Origin: Sutterella sp.
GTDB taxonomy: Bacteria > Pseudomonadota > Gammaproteobacteria > Burkholderiales > Burkholderiaceae_F
Direction: 5' to 3'
NCBI GenBank assembly: GCA_019418605.1
Contig: DYBN01000061.1
Span: 1 to 64,000, forward strand
DNA: 64,000 nt
Within the stretch, counting starts at the first letter, position 1. Every line of letters starts with the position of its first letter. Below are positions 25,802-37,202 of the stretch, piece by piece. A program made the position numbers and the translations under genes. The notes beneath the pieces are model-generated. The model saw only the letters and a list, made by a program, of their open reading frames with translations. It made no database searches and was not told the origin of the DNA.

Positions 25802-27587
25802 GGTGAGAGACCTGCACGTGGCCGTGCACGACGAAGGCCGCCTTCTTGAGGCGGTAAGCGGCGTGAGCTTTTCGCTTGAAGCAGGCGAGACGCTCGCCCT
25901 TGTCGGGGAGTCGGGCTGCGGCAAGTCGCTTACGGCGTTGTCTCTGATGCGGCTGTTGCCCGAAGCGGCGTGCATTACAAAGGGAGAAGTGCTGCTTGAG
26001 GGCGAAGACCTCCTTGCCATTTCCGAGCGCGAGATGCGCGCGCGCCGCGGCAAGGAAATCGCGATGATCTTTCAGGAGCCCGCCACGAGCCTTAATCCCG
26101 TGATGACCGTGGGGGAGCAGATCGTCGAGGCCGTGCGGCTACACAAGTCCTGCACCAAACAGGAGGCGCGGGCAATCGCTCTTGAGTGGCTTGCGCGCGT
26201 GGGCATTGACGATGCGCCAAGACGCTTTGGCGCCTTTGCCCACGAGCTCTCCGGCGGACAAAAGCAGCGCGTGATGATTGCCATGGCGCTTGCCTGCGAG
26301 CCGCAGGTTGTCATTGCCGACGAGCCTACGACGGCGCTTGACGTGACGCTGCAGGCGCAGATTCTGGCGCTTCTCAAAAAACTTCAGGCCGAGCGCGGCA
26401 TCGCGCTTTTGCTGATCACGCACGATCTGGCCGTGGTGCGCGCCTGCGCCGACCGCGTCGCGCTCATGTACGCAGGAGAAATTGTTGAAACGAACGACGC
26501 GGCCGCCTTTTTCGCGCGTCCTCAGCACCCTTATGCAAGGCAGCTTCTGGCGGCCGTTCCGTCGGCCGACAAAAGCGCGCGCGCCTTGGCGGGCATTGCG
26601 GGCGCCGTGCCTGAACTTTCGGCCATGCCCGCGGGGTGCCGCTTTGCGCCGCGCTGCGCTGCGGCCGAGGAGCGCTGTCATAACTGCAGAATCGAGCTTA
26701 AAAGCCTCGGCGGCCGCGCGGCCGTGCGCTGCCTCAAGGCGGGAGCGCCGATTGCCGTTGCGCTGTCCCGAGAAGCTCCGCGCCCCAAAGTGGGAGAGGC
26801 GGTGCTTGAAATTGACGATTTATCCGTTGCCTATGAAAAAAAGAGGGGCCTTCTGCGGCCTGCGGCCCTCTTTACGGCCGTTGATCACGTAAGTCTCACG
26901 GTGCGCGCGGGGCTTACGACGGCGCTTGTCGGCGAGTCGGGCTCGGGCAAGACGACGCTTGCCAAGGCTGCCCTTGGGCTGCTGCCGCAGGTAAAAATGA
27001 GCGGGTCGGTGCGGCTTGCCGGCCGCCCCGCCTACGACGCGCACGGGCACTTTGACGCGCGCATGCACGCGTTTGCGCAGATTGTTTTTCAGGATCCCTT
27101 TGCTTCGCTTGATCCCCGCATGAGTGCAGGCGAGTGCATTGAAGAAGGAATGATGGCGCTGCTGCCGGCGATGAGCGCCGCTGAGAGGACCGCGCGCGTG
27201 GCGGCGCTTTTGGAGCGCGTGGGACTGCCCGCGGCGGCCGCGCGCAGACTGCCGCATGAATTCTCAGGCGGCCAGCGACAGAGAATCGCCATTGCCCGGG
27301 CGCTTGCCGTTGATCCGCGCATCATCATCTGCGACGAGCCCACGAGCGCGCTCGATGTTTCCGTGCAGGCGCAGATTCTCAATTTGTTGCGCGAGATTCA
27401 GGCAAAGACCGGGGTGGCGTTTTTATTCATCACGCACAACTTTGCCGTGGTCGAGTACCTCGCCCACGAGGTGGCGGTGATGAAAAACGGCCGGCTTGTG
27501 GAAGCCGGCCCGGCGCGCGAGGTGCTGCAGCACCCGCGGGAGGACTACACGCGCAGCCTTCTGGCGGCCGTGCCGAGGTTGTTCTAG
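25794..27587 (+). CDS. Peptide-type ABC importer ATPase, two fused ATPase domains (YejF-like)
   Basis: 597 aa with two complete nucleotide-binding domains. Domain 1 has Walker A GESGCGKS, signature LSGGQKQR and Walker B VVIADEPT; domain 2 has GESGSGKT, FSGGQRQR and IIICDEPT. Each is followed by an oligopeptide-transporter extension; a Cys-rich stretch (CRFAPRCAAAEERCHNC) ends the first. ATG 25794 with AGGAGG upstream is preferred to the earlier in-frame codon inside the permease gene. With the three genes before it, this forms a complete importer. Confidence 0.93.
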   Translation: MLEVRDLHVAVHDEGRLLEAVSGVSFSLEAGETLALVGESGCGKSLTALSLMRLLPEAACITKGEVLLEGEDLLAISEREMRARRGKEIAMIFQEPATSLNPVMTVGEQIVEAVRLHKSCTKQEARAIALEWLARVGIDDAPRRFGAFAHELSGGQKQRVMIAMALACEPQVVIADEPTTALDVTLQAQILALLKKLQAERGIALLLITHDLAVVRACADRVALMYAGEIVETNDAAAFFARPQHPYARQLLAAVPSADKSARALAGIAGAVPELSAMPAGCRFAPRCAAAEERCHNCRIELKSLGGRAAVRCLKAGAPIAVALSREAPRPKVGEAVLEIDDLSVAYEKKRGLLRPAALFTAVDHVSLTVRAGLTTALVGESGSGKTTLAKAALGLLPQVKMSGSVRLAGRPAYDAHGHFDARMHAFAQIVFQDPFASLDPRMSAGECIEEGMMALLPAMSAAERTARVAALLERVGLPAAAARRLPHEFSGGQRQRIAIARALAVDPRIIICDEPTSALDVSVQAQILNLLREIQAKTGVAFLFITHNFAVVEYLAHEVAVMKNGRLVEAGPAREVLQHPREDYTRSLLAAVPRLF

Positions 27588-27594
27588 CTGGAGC

Positions 27595-28260
27595 TCAGCG
27601 TGCGTCGCTAATCTTGAAGCGCTTTTCGATGTAGCCCACCAGACGCGTGATCGACAGCGTCATGACAAGGTACAGAATCGCGACGGCCGACCAGATTTCA
27701 AGCGAGCCGTAGGTCTCCGAGATGATGAGCTGGCCCGAGCGCGTCAACTCCTCAAAGCCGATGACCGACACGAGCGAGGAGTCCTTGAGCATGGCGATGA
27801 ACTCGTTGCCAAGCGGCGGAATGATGCGCTTGAATGCCTGCGGCAGGATGATGTAGCGCATCGTCTGGCTCCAGTTCATGCCAAGCGAGAGACCTGCGCG
27901 CATCTGTCCGATGTCAATTGACTGAATGCCCGCGCGAAAGATTTCGGCCACGTATGCGCCCGAATTGATCGAGCAGGCGGCAACGGCCGCCACGAACGGG
28001 TCGATGCGCTGGCCGATGATCACGGGCAGCGCAAAGTAGATGATGAAGATCTGCACGAGCAGCGGGGTGCCGCGGATGAAGTCGACGTAGATCTTGGCGA
28101 GAATGCGCAGCGGCGCCCAGCGGCTTAGCTGCGCGAGCGCGGCAACAAGGCCGAACACCAGGCCCAGGCCCACGGCAAGCACCGTGATCTCCAAGGTGAC
28201 GAGCGCTCCCTGAAGAAGCAGCGGAAGCGAAGACGTGATGAGAGAAAAATCGAATTCCAT
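27595..28260 (-). CDS. Polar amino acid ABC transporter permease (HisM/GlnP family)
   Basis: 221 aa permease for polar amino acids. It shows five hydrophobic segments and the coupling helix GIQSIDIGQMRAGLSLGMNWSQTMRYIILPQA. No binding protein or ATPase of this type is within the window, so it must work with subunits encoded elsewhere. The ATG at 28260 is chosen because the upstream extension (to 28362) is not membrane-like; there is no good ribosome-binding site. Its stop is only 7 bases from the stop of the convergent ATPase gene. Confidence 0.85.
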   Translation of the reverse strand: MEFDFSLITSSLPLLLQGALVTLEITVLAVGLGLVFGLVAALAQLSRWAPLRILAKIYVDFIRGTPLLVQIFIIYFALPVIIGQRIDPFVAAVAACSINSGAYVAEIFRAGIQSIDIGQMRAGLSLGMNWSQTMRYIILPQAFKRIIPPLGNEFIAMLKDSSLVSVIGFEELTRSGQLIISETYGSLEIWSAVAILYLVMTLSITRLVGYIEKRFKISDAR

Positions 28261-28534
28261 GGAGATTTGTCCGGCGCGGGCGAAGAAACGCAGTCTGCGG
28301 CCGCCGCCCGTCAGTTTGATTTCAACACGAGCGTGCCGCGCTTGAAAACAAGGACGCGGCACAACCTGAAAGTATAAGCAACTTCGCCTGCGGGCACTTG
28401 AAATTTTTGCCCTCGGCCAAGGGCGGGCGGCAGCCCTAGGCGCCGGTCAAGAGGGGCTTCTGCCTGAGGTCAGCAGCGGCCCGGAAAAGAGGGCTTTCAG
28501 GGGCGACGTCAGTGGGCAGGAGAGGGACGAAAGG

Positions 28535-28595
28535 AAAACCTGATTTTTTTGTCAGGTATTTTTCGGTATGATTCCTGACCGATTGAGTAGGGTAT
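28535..28595 (+). promoter_or_regulatory. IscR-binding region (type 1 sites) upstream of iscR
   Basis: 28571-28595 reads CCTGACC-GATTG-AGTAGGGTAT in its core, close to the type 1 IscR consensus (YYGACT-N5-AGTCRRSTAT). A weaker copy (CCTGAT...GTCAGGTAT) lies at 28535-28559; it also folds as a hairpin ACCTGA/TCAGGT. This supports feedback repression of the isc operon by [2Fe-2S]-IscR. The rest of the gap 28261-28707 shows nothing distinct. Confidence 0.65.
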
Positions 28596-28707
28596 TTGAC
28601 GGCAGGGCGCTTCGGCGCCTTTTCCGGCAGGCCTTTTCTCGAGATGCAGGGATGGCGCTTACTGAAAACTTCAGCGTCAAACATCGGACAGGAATTCTGG
28701 AAAGGAA

Positions 28708-29235
28708 GTGAAGCTCACCACGCGCGGACGCTTTGCCGTCACCAGCATGATCGATCTCGCGCTCAACGCCGAGAGCAAACCCGTGCGCTTGAGCGACATT
28801 GCGCGGCGCCAGCAGATGTCGCTTGCGTATCTCGAGCAGATCTTCTGCCAGCTGCGGCGCGCCAAGCTCGTTAAAAGCGTGCGCGGCCCCGGCGGCGGCT
28901 ATCTGCTCGGGCGCTCGGCCGAGGCCATTACCGCGGGCGAGATCGTGCGCGCCGTCGAAGGCGACGTCGACGTCTCGCAGTGCCGCGGAGAGGCCTCTTG
29001 CCGCGCGGGCGCACAGTGCCTGGCGCACGGCCTTTGGAGCGAGCTCAACTACAAGCTCGCCGAGTTTCTCAACTCCCAGACCCTGCAGTCGATCAAGGAC
29101 AGAAACCTCAGCCGCGCGGCCGCGCTTTCGGGCGCAGGCGAGAAGACGGAAAAGGTTGAAGCGCTCGAGAAGGTCGTGAAGTTTCCCCGTCCCCTGTCCC
29201 CGCACGAGGAGTCTGCATCGTCAAGCGCCCCTTGA
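28708..29235 (+). CDS. iscR: Fe-S cluster regulator IscR
   Basis: Rrf2-family repressor, 175 aa. The winged helix is at the N-terminus (MKLTTRGRFAVTSMIDLAL, LSDIARRQQMSLAYLEQIF) and the glycine wing is GPGGGY. Cluster ligands are the three Cys in CRGEASCRAGAQCLAHGLW plus His, exactly the IscR pattern. GTG 28708 follows GGAAAGGA. It should repress the isc operon when carrying [2Fe-2S]. Confidence 0.95.
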   Translation: MKLTTRGRFAVTSMIDLALNAESKPVRLSDIARRQQMSLAYLEQIFCQLRRAKLVKSVRGPGGGYLLGRSAEAITAGEIVRAVEGDVDVSQCRGEASCRAGAQCLAHGLWSELNYKLAEFLNSQTLQSIKDRNLSRAAALSGAGEKTEKVEALEKVVKFPRPLSPHEESASSSAP

Positions 29236-29332
29236 AATTTAGAGAGATTTTTAAATCACGACGCGCCGGGCGAGAAGCATCATCCCGGCAGACGCCGCCC
29301 CTTTGAAAAAAATAAACAGCGAGAAAACCAAC

Positions 29333-30544
29333 ATGCAACTGCCTGTTTACCTTGACTATTCGGCGACCACGCCCACCGATCCCCGCGTGGTTGAAAAGAT
29401 GCTGCCCTATCTTCTGACGAAGTTCGGCAACCCGGCGAGCCGCTCGCACGCCTACGGCTGGGAGGCCGAGAAGGCCGTCGAAGAAGCCCGCAAGCACGTG
29501 GCCGACTATCTCAACGCCGATCCGCGCGAAATCGTCTGGACGTCCGGGGCCACCGAGTCGGACAACCTCGCCATCAAGGGCGCGGCGCACTTCTACAAGG
29601 ACAAGGGCAAGCACCTCATCACGGTCAAGACCGAGCACAAGGCGGTTTTGGACAGCATGCGCCATCTGGAAACGGAAGGCTACGAGGTCACCTATCTTGA
29701 CGTGCAGCCCGACGGCATGCTCGATCTTGATCAGTTTGAAGCCGCCATTCGTCCCGATACGACGCTTGTGTCGGTCATGGCTGTCAACAACGAAATCGGC
29801 GTCATTCAGGACCTGGAGAAAATCGGAGAAATCTGCCGCAGCAAGGGCGTGATCTTTCACTGCGACGCCACGCAGGCCGCGGGCAAGATGGAGCTTGACA
29901 TGCAAAAGCTCAAGATCGATCTGCTGAGCCTTTCCTCGCACAAGGTCTACGGGCCCAAGGGCATGGGGGCGCTCTACGTGCGCCGCAAGCCGCGCGTGCG
30001 CATTGAGCCGCAGATTCACGGCGGCGGCCACGAGCGCGGCATGCGCTCGGGGACGCTTGCCACGCACCAGATCGTGGGCATGGGCGAGGCCTATCGGCTT
30101 GCGCGCCTCGAGCAGGACTCCGACATTGCGCACTGCACGCGGCTGCGCGACCGGCTCTTAAAGGGCATTCTGGACAACATTCCCGACGTCTACGTCAACG
30201 GCAACATGGAGCACCGCGTCTGCTCCAACCTCAACATCTCCTTTGCCTTCGTCGAGGGCGAAAGCCTCATGATGGCCATCAAGGACGTGGCGGTGAGCTC
30301 GGGCTCGGCCTGCACGTCGGCCTCTCTTGAGCCTAGCTACGTGCTGCGCGCCCTCGGGCGCGACGATGAGCTCGCGCACAGCTCGATTCGCTTCACGCTC
30401 GGGCGCTTTACGACCGAAGAGGACATCGACTTCACGGTGAAGACCTTGACCGAGCAGGTCGCCAAGCTGCGCGAAATGTCGCCGCTTTGGGAGATGCACC
30501 AGCAGGGCGTCGATCTCTCGACGGTGAAGTGGAGCGAGCACTAA
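29333..30544 (+). CDS. iscS: Cysteine desulfurase IscS
   Basis: PLP enzyme that takes sulfur from cysteine for Fe-S clusters and tRNA thiolation. It is 403 aa from ATG 29333 (MQLPVYLDYSATTPTDP). The PLP Lys is in SSHKVYGPKG and the persulfide-carrying Cys in SSGSACTSAS. A TTG codon 30 bases upstream is in frame but is not used in relatives. It is about 100 bases after iscR and 100 before iscU. Confidence 0.97.
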   Translation: MQLPVYLDYSATTPTDPRVVEKMLPYLLTKFGNPASRSHAYGWEAEKAVEEARKHVADYLNADPREIVWTSGATESDNLAIKGAAHFYKDKGKHLITVKTEHKAVLDSMRHLETEGYEVTYLDVQPDGMLDLDQFEAAIRPDTTLVSVMAVNNEIGVIQDLEKIGEICRSKGVIFHCDATQAAGKMELDMQKLKIDLLSLSSHKVYGPKGMGALYVRRKPRVRIEPQIHGGGHERGMRSGTLATHQIVGMGEAYRLARLEQDSDIAHCTRLRDRLLKGILDNIPDVYVNGNMEHRVCSNLNISFAFVEGESLMMAIKDVAVSSGSACTSASLEPSYVLRALGRDDELAHSSIRFTLGRFTTEEDIDFTVKTLTEQVAKLREMSPLWEMHQQGVDLSTVKWSEH

Positions 30545-30643
30545 TAAAACACAGAGCCCGGGGAAGGGGGCGGGGGACTTTGCCCGCCGCGCCTTTCCTT
30601 TGCAGCGCGTTTTAAAACCTCACAAGAAAAGAACACGGATACC

Positions 30644-31039
30644 ATGGCTTACAGCGAAAAACTGATGGATCACTACGAGCATCCGCGCAATGTCGGCACG
30701 CTCGACAAAAACGACGACTCGGTCGGAACCGGCATGGTGGGCGCGCCCGCCTGCGGCGACGTGATGCGCCTGCAGATCAAGGTCAACGATCAGGGCGTCA
30801 TCGAAGACGCCAAGTTCAAGACCTACGGGTGCGGCTCGGCCATTGCCTCAAGTTCGCTCGTGACCGAATGGGTCAAGGGTAAGTCGCTTGAAGATGCGGC
30901 CAAGATTTCAAACGCGGACATCGCCGAAGAGCTGGCGCTGCCGCCCGTGAAGATTCACTGCTCGATTCTGGCCGAAGACGCCATCAAGGCCGCCATCGAC
31001 GACTACAAGTCCAAGCACGAAGCCAAGAAGGCGCAGTAA
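30644..31039 (+). CDS. iscU: Fe-S scaffold protein IscU
   Basis: 131 aa scaffold on which [2Fe-2S] clusters are built. Conserved Cys are in GAPACGD, TYGCGSA and KIHCS, with the Asp of the first motif. The HscA recognition motif LPPVK is present. Confidence 0.97.
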   Translation: MAYSEKLMDHYEHPRNVGTLDKNDDSVGTGMVGAPACGDVMRLQIKVNDQGVIEDAKFKTYGCGSAIASSSLVTEWVKGKSLEDAAKISNADIAEELALPPVKIHCSILAEDAIKAAIDDYKSKHEAKKAQ

Positions 31040-31107
31040 GACCCAAAGGCCGCAGCCCCTCAAAAAAGGGCTGGCGGCCCAACAAAAGTACAAGGAGCAC
31101 ATACACC

Positions 31108-31431
31108 ATGGCAGTGACACTGACTGAAGCGGCGGCCAAGCACGTGGCGGCTTTTCTTGCCAAGCGCGGCAAGGGAATCGGACTGCGCCTGGGGGTCAAG
31201 ACGAGCGGCTGCTCGGGCATGGCCTACAAGCTTGAATTTGCCGACGCGCTCAATGCCGACGATCAGGTCTGGGAGAGCCACGGCGTGAAGGTCATCGTCG
31301 ACGCCAAGAGCCTGCCCTACATCGACGGCACGGAGCTTGACTACGTGCGCGAAGGCCTGCAGGAGGGCTTTAAGTACAACAATCCGCAGGAAAAGGAAAC
31401 CTGCGGCTGCGGCAAGTCGTTTCACGTTTAG
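31108..31431 (+). CDS. iscA: A-type Fe-S carrier IscA
   Basis: 107 aa. Three ligand Cys are present: one in TSGCSGMAYKLEFAD and two in the C-terminal CGCGKSF. Preceded by AAGGAG. Confidence 0.96.
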   Translation: MAVTLTEAAAKHVAAFLAKRGKGIGLRLGVKTSGCSGMAYKLEFADALNADDQVWESHGVKVIVDAKSLPYIDGTELDYVREGLQEGFKYNNPQEKETCGCGKSFHV

Positions 31432-31440
31432 GGTTTGGCG

Positions 31441-31977
31441 ATGGCTCAAGCAGACAACGCCTTCAGGATTCTGGGACTGCCCGAGCGCTTCGATTTGGAC
31501 GCGGGCAGCATTGAGGAGAACTGGCGCAGGGCGATTGCGCTCGTGCACCCGGACCGCTTTGCGGACAAAAGCGCCGCCGAGCGGCGCGTGGCCGAGCAGT
31601 GGGCGGGCCGCATCAATGAGGCGCGCGAAGCGCTTATCGACCCGGTGCGCCGCGCTCAGATGCTTCTTGCCGCAGCAGGCGTCGACGTGGGGGCCGAGTC
31701 GGATACGCGCATGCCGCCTGACTTTCTGCTCGAGCAGATGAGCTGGCGCGAGGAGCTCGAAGAGGGCTGCGGCGAGCCTGAGAGGCTCGCGCAGCTTGCG
31801 GGCCGCGTCGAAGCCTCCCGCAGCGCCCTCATCGAAGAACTCACGCAAGCCATCGACTGCAGGCGCGACTGGGAGAGTGCGCGCAATGCCGTGCGGCGGC
31901 TCATGTTTGTGGAAAAATTCCGCCGCGAGCTCGAGCGCGGAATGCACGCCGACGGCCCGGGCGCTCAGCCACTTTAA
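31441..31977 (+). CDS. hscB: Fe-S co-chaperone HscB
   Basis: J-domain protein (178 aa) that delivers IscU to HscA. The J domain is N-terminal with HPDRF, and the C-terminal three-helix IscU-binding domain follows. ATG 31441 is preferred to a TTG 6 bases upstream. It starts 9 bases after iscA. Confidence 0.92.
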   Translation: MAQADNAFRILGLPERFDLDAGSIEENWRRAIALVHPDRFADKSAAERRVAEQWAGRINEAREALIDPVRRAQMLLAAAGVDVGAESDTRMPPDFLLEQMSWREELEEGCGEPERLAQLAGRVEASRSALIEELTQAIDCRRDWESARNAVRRLMFVEKFRRELERGMHADGPGAQPL

Positions 31978-32000
31978 AACCCCACACAAGAAAGAAGAAG

Positions 32001-33911
<1,911 letters not shown>

Positions 33912-34006
33912 CGCTGCGCCCGAAGGCGCCCGGTCAGGTCCCGTAAGGCCCCGTCAGGCCTGACCAAACGAATTCGACAACAAAAGAAAATCAAGGAAAA
34001 ACCATC

Positions 34007-34342
34007 ATGCCCTTTGTCACGATTCTTCCCCACGAGACCATCTGCCCGCAGGGCGCAAAAGTTGAAGTCAAGACCGGCGAGCGGATTGCGCAGGCCCTCA
34101 ACAAGGCCGGCGTGAAGCTGCCGCACGCCTGCGAGTACAACTGCGCTTGCGCCACCTGCCACATCATCGTTCGCGAGGGCTTTGAGAGCCTCAACGAGCC
34201 CGATGACAACGAGCTCGACCATCTTGACACCGCCTTCGGCGTCACGGCGCTCTCAAGGCTTGCCTGTCAGTGCGTGATGGGAGAAAGCGACCTGACGATC
34301 GAAATCCCGAAGAACAACCGCAACATCGTCAATGAGGCCTAA
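34007..34342 (+). CDS. fdx: ISC-type [2Fe-2S] ferredoxin
   Basis: 111 aa electron donor for Fe-S assembly. Cluster ligands are in CEYNCACATC (C-x5-C-x2-C) and LACQC. ATG 34007 with AAGGAA upstream. Confidence 0.95.
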   Translation: MPFVTILPHETICPQGAKVEVKTGERIAQALNKAGVKLPHACEYNCACATCHIIVREGFESLNEPDDNELDHLDTAFGVTALSRLACQCVMGESDLTIEIPKNNRNIVNEA

Positions 34343-34345
34343 AAA

Positions 34346-34546
34346 GTGACGAGCTTGAAGTGGACCGACGCTCTTGCCATCGCGCAGGAGCTCTATGACA
34401 ACGAGCCTGATCTTGATCCGGTGACGCTGCGCTTGAGCGAGCTGCGCGAGCGCGTGCTGGCGCTGCCCGAGTTTGACGACGATCCGCAAAAGAGCACCGA
34501 GCCGATTCTGGAGGCGATTCTGCAGGCCTGGATCGACGAGCGGTAG
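34346..34546 (+). CDS. iscX: Fe-S assembly adaptor IscX
   Basis: 66 aa acidic protein that binds IscS and may regulate it or supply iron. SLKWTDALAIAQELY, FDDDP and ILEAILQAWIDE are characteristic. GTG 34346 begins 3 bases after the fdx stop. It is the last isc gene, followed by a strong terminator. Confidence 0.93.
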   Translation: MTSLKWTDALAIAQELYDNEPDLDPVTLRLSELRERVLALPEFDDDPQKSTEPILEAILQAWIDER

Positions 34547-34573
34547 AGCGTCGCCCAAAGAGACCCCGCACAC

Positions 34574-34634
34574 AAAAAGCGGCCGGGCGCGCCGTGACGA
34601 AACGAGATTTCGCCGCGGAGCCGGCCGCTTTTTT
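34574..34634 (+). terminator. Terminator of the isc operon
   Basis: 13-bp stem AAAAAGCGGCCGG (34574-34586) with CCGGCCGCTTTTT (34621-34633) and inner pairing, followed by more T. It has T-runs on both strands and so can act both ways. Confidence 0.9.
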
Positions 34635-34774
34635 ATTGTTTTTTCTTTTTTATAACTTCACCCCTCCCCCGGCGGTGTAGTGAAACTTCCACTTGCAGTG
34701 GTATTTCATTTTGCCGGTTTGTGCGAAGTCGATAAAATCCCATTCAAATTTTATTTCTTCGTGTGGAGAAAATA

Positions 34775-37038
34775 ATGAATATTAGGAAAACTACTACCCC
34801 CCCCCCAACGGGCATCTAATTGGCCGTCTCACGCGGCTTTCGGCCGCGCTTGCGGGCGCATGCAGCCTCTGCGCCTGGGCCGCTGATCCGATCGATCTCG
34901 GCGTCATTACCAACGAGGATATGGCCACGAGTGATTCAGGTTGGCCAACCTATCGAATTGATGCTGCTTCAAGTGCGTCGGGAATCCTTGTTGACGACTT
35001 GGAAACTCCGGTCGCCAACAGCAATTTCACTTTCAGCATCACGAATTCGCTTGACGTCAACGGCGATACGCTGATTCGAATTTATTCAGATGAAATTAAA
35101 CCGTCCTACGATGAGGCAACGCACGCCTTCTACTTGTCGGGAAGCACCGCTCAGGTGCACCTCAACGGCAACGTAGAGATTGTCAATCAGCACGCCACCG
35201 ACATTTCCTCCGTATATGGAGCCAACACACTGTATCTGACGCGAAACGCGGGCATTTCCCTTGGCACGGAGGATTCCCTGACCCGCATCTTCAGCATCGC
35301 CTCGATTCCGGACGCGATCAGCGCCAAGTACGGCTCCACCGTCGAATTTGTTTCAACTCACAATCAGGTCGTGGGCACCATCGACCTCAGCAGTTCATCG
35401 AAGAATCCGGACTATGATGGAACAAGCCGCGTGACGGGCACCTTTTCGGGCCCCGACTCGTTTTGGTTTGGCGACGAGGCGTCGTCTCTCAACACAAGTG
35501 AAGAAAACCGCAAGGAGCAGCCGGGAGTCCTTGACCTTACGTTTGAAAACGGCGCGCAGTGGTCCTACCTCAACGTTGCCGACACGAAGTCCGTTCCCAA
35601 GCGCATCAGCGCCATTACGCTCAACAACGGCGGCATCATCAACCTCTTTGACGAGGACATCGAGAACTTTCTCAAGAGCGTCGGCCTCTACGATCAGCTC
35701 AATGACGGCAACTACATTCTCGACCATGACTACGTGCGCATCGGCGACTTGAAGGGCAGCGGCGGCATCTTCCGCCTGGGGCTCGACGGCCGGGACAAAA
35801 CGAGCTCGGACATGGTTTTTATCGAAAACTCCACCACCGGCGGACAGCACTTCTTCGAGCCCAACGATCTCGTCAAGCTCGAGCCCATCACGCCTGAAAA
35901 CACGCTCGTCTTCGCCTTGGTCGGCAAAGAGGCAAAAGACAAGATTTCTTTTGCGGACAAGGAAAATCTCGAGGGCGAGACGCTCTACGACTATGAGCTT
36001 GAAATCGCCCACGAGACGACAACCGAGGAGACGCTGCAAAAAGAAGAGCTCGACGCTGAATTTCTGAGCGAAGACGGTCAGTCTGAGATTTACCTCGGGG
36101 GCGAAGCCTGGTACATCCGCCGCGTGACGCTCACCGAGTCAACGGCCGCGCGCGCCATGACGGGCGCGGGCTACGCCGCCTACGACGCGGCCGTCGAAAT
36201 GGATCGGCGCGACCGGCGTCTGGCGGAATCCCTTCACAACACCGACGCGGGCAACGGCCTGTGGGTGCGGGCAACGCACGGCCGCTCGGGGATCGACGGA
36301 CAGTACCGCTGGGAGCGCTCGGGCGTCGTGATCGGCTTTGACCGCCGCCTGGGCGAAATGAACACGTTTGGCGCCTGGTTCTCCTACACCAAGGGGGACG
36401 CGGACTTTCTTGACATCAACGGCACGGGCGAACTCACGCGCTACGAGTTTGCGCTCTACGACACGCTCGCTTTTGGCGAGGGGTATCTCGATTTGGTCGG
36501 CCGCATCGGCCGCGTGAGCGCCGAGTTTGACGCGGCAAGCGCCGCTTACCGGACCACGGGCGACTTTGATCAGGACTACGCCGCCCTCTCGGCGGAAATT
36601 GGCTGGACGTTCATCGATCAGGGCACGGGACTTTTTGTCGAGCCGCAGGTGCAGATGCAGGCCGCGTGGCTCAAAAGCTACGACTACGACTCCGAGCGCG
36701 GCATGCAGGTGCAAGCCGACAGCGGCACGAGCGTGCTTGGCCGCGCGGGCTTTCGCGCAGGCAGAAGGCTCTCGGGCAAGGCCGCAGCGGGCGAAGTCTA
36801 TCTGCGGGCCGACCTCATGCATCAGTTCACGGACGGGCAGGACGCGACGTTGCGCGACACGGACGGGCACGTCGTGCAGACAAACTGGGGCGATCGCGGC
36901 ACCTGGGGGCTTGCGGGCTTTGGCGGCGCCGTGAGCTGGGGCGGCAGCTACGGTCTGCAGCTTGACATCGAACGGGCCTTTGGCGGGGAAGTCGAAAACA
37001 CCTGGCTCATCACGGGGCGCTTCAAGTACCTCTTTTGA
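34775..37038 (+). CDS. Autotransporter (type Va), phase-variable and OFF in this sequence
   Basis: Surface protein of about 755 aa when in frame. ATG 34775 has GGAG 6 bases upstream. With the tract changed by one C the N-terminus reads MNIRKTTTPPP, then GHLIGRLTRLSAALAGACS as signal peptide, with likely cleavage after WA/AD. As given, the frame stops at 34817, and the intact part runs from the frame containing 34921 to 37038. The passenger (about 400 aa, acidic, Asn/Ser/Asp-rich) has no recognised domain. The C-terminal 290 aa form an autotransporter beta-barrel (from LWVRATHGRSG to the final GRFKYLF). It is monocistronic after the isc terminator. The passenger could be an adhesin; that is inference. 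Confidence 0.85.
34797..34806 (+). repeat. Poly-C tract (C10) in an autotransporter gene
   Basis: Ten consecutive C bases eight codons into the gene starting at ATG 34775. With ten, translation stops at TAA 34817; with 8, 11 or 14 it enters the long downstream frame. Such tracts are classic slipped-strand hot spots. No other C or G run of this length was seen in the window. Confidence 0.9.
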
Positions 37039-37202
37039 TTCATCGCTTCGAATCAAGGAGGCGCGGGCGAGCCTTTTTTCAAAAGACTTGCCCGCGCACC
37101 CGGTGCGGAAGGCGCGCGCAACAAAAGCCCCCGCCTTCCGCCTCATCCCAACGGTGAAGACGCGGCCTCAAAGAGGCGGCCTTCATCTTTTCCAGAAAAA
37201 AG

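Noticed and set aside
34921..37038. Autotransporter starting at ATG 34921 without a signal peptide
   Set aside because: An autotransporter needs export, and the signal peptide is visible upstream once the C tract is shifted by one.
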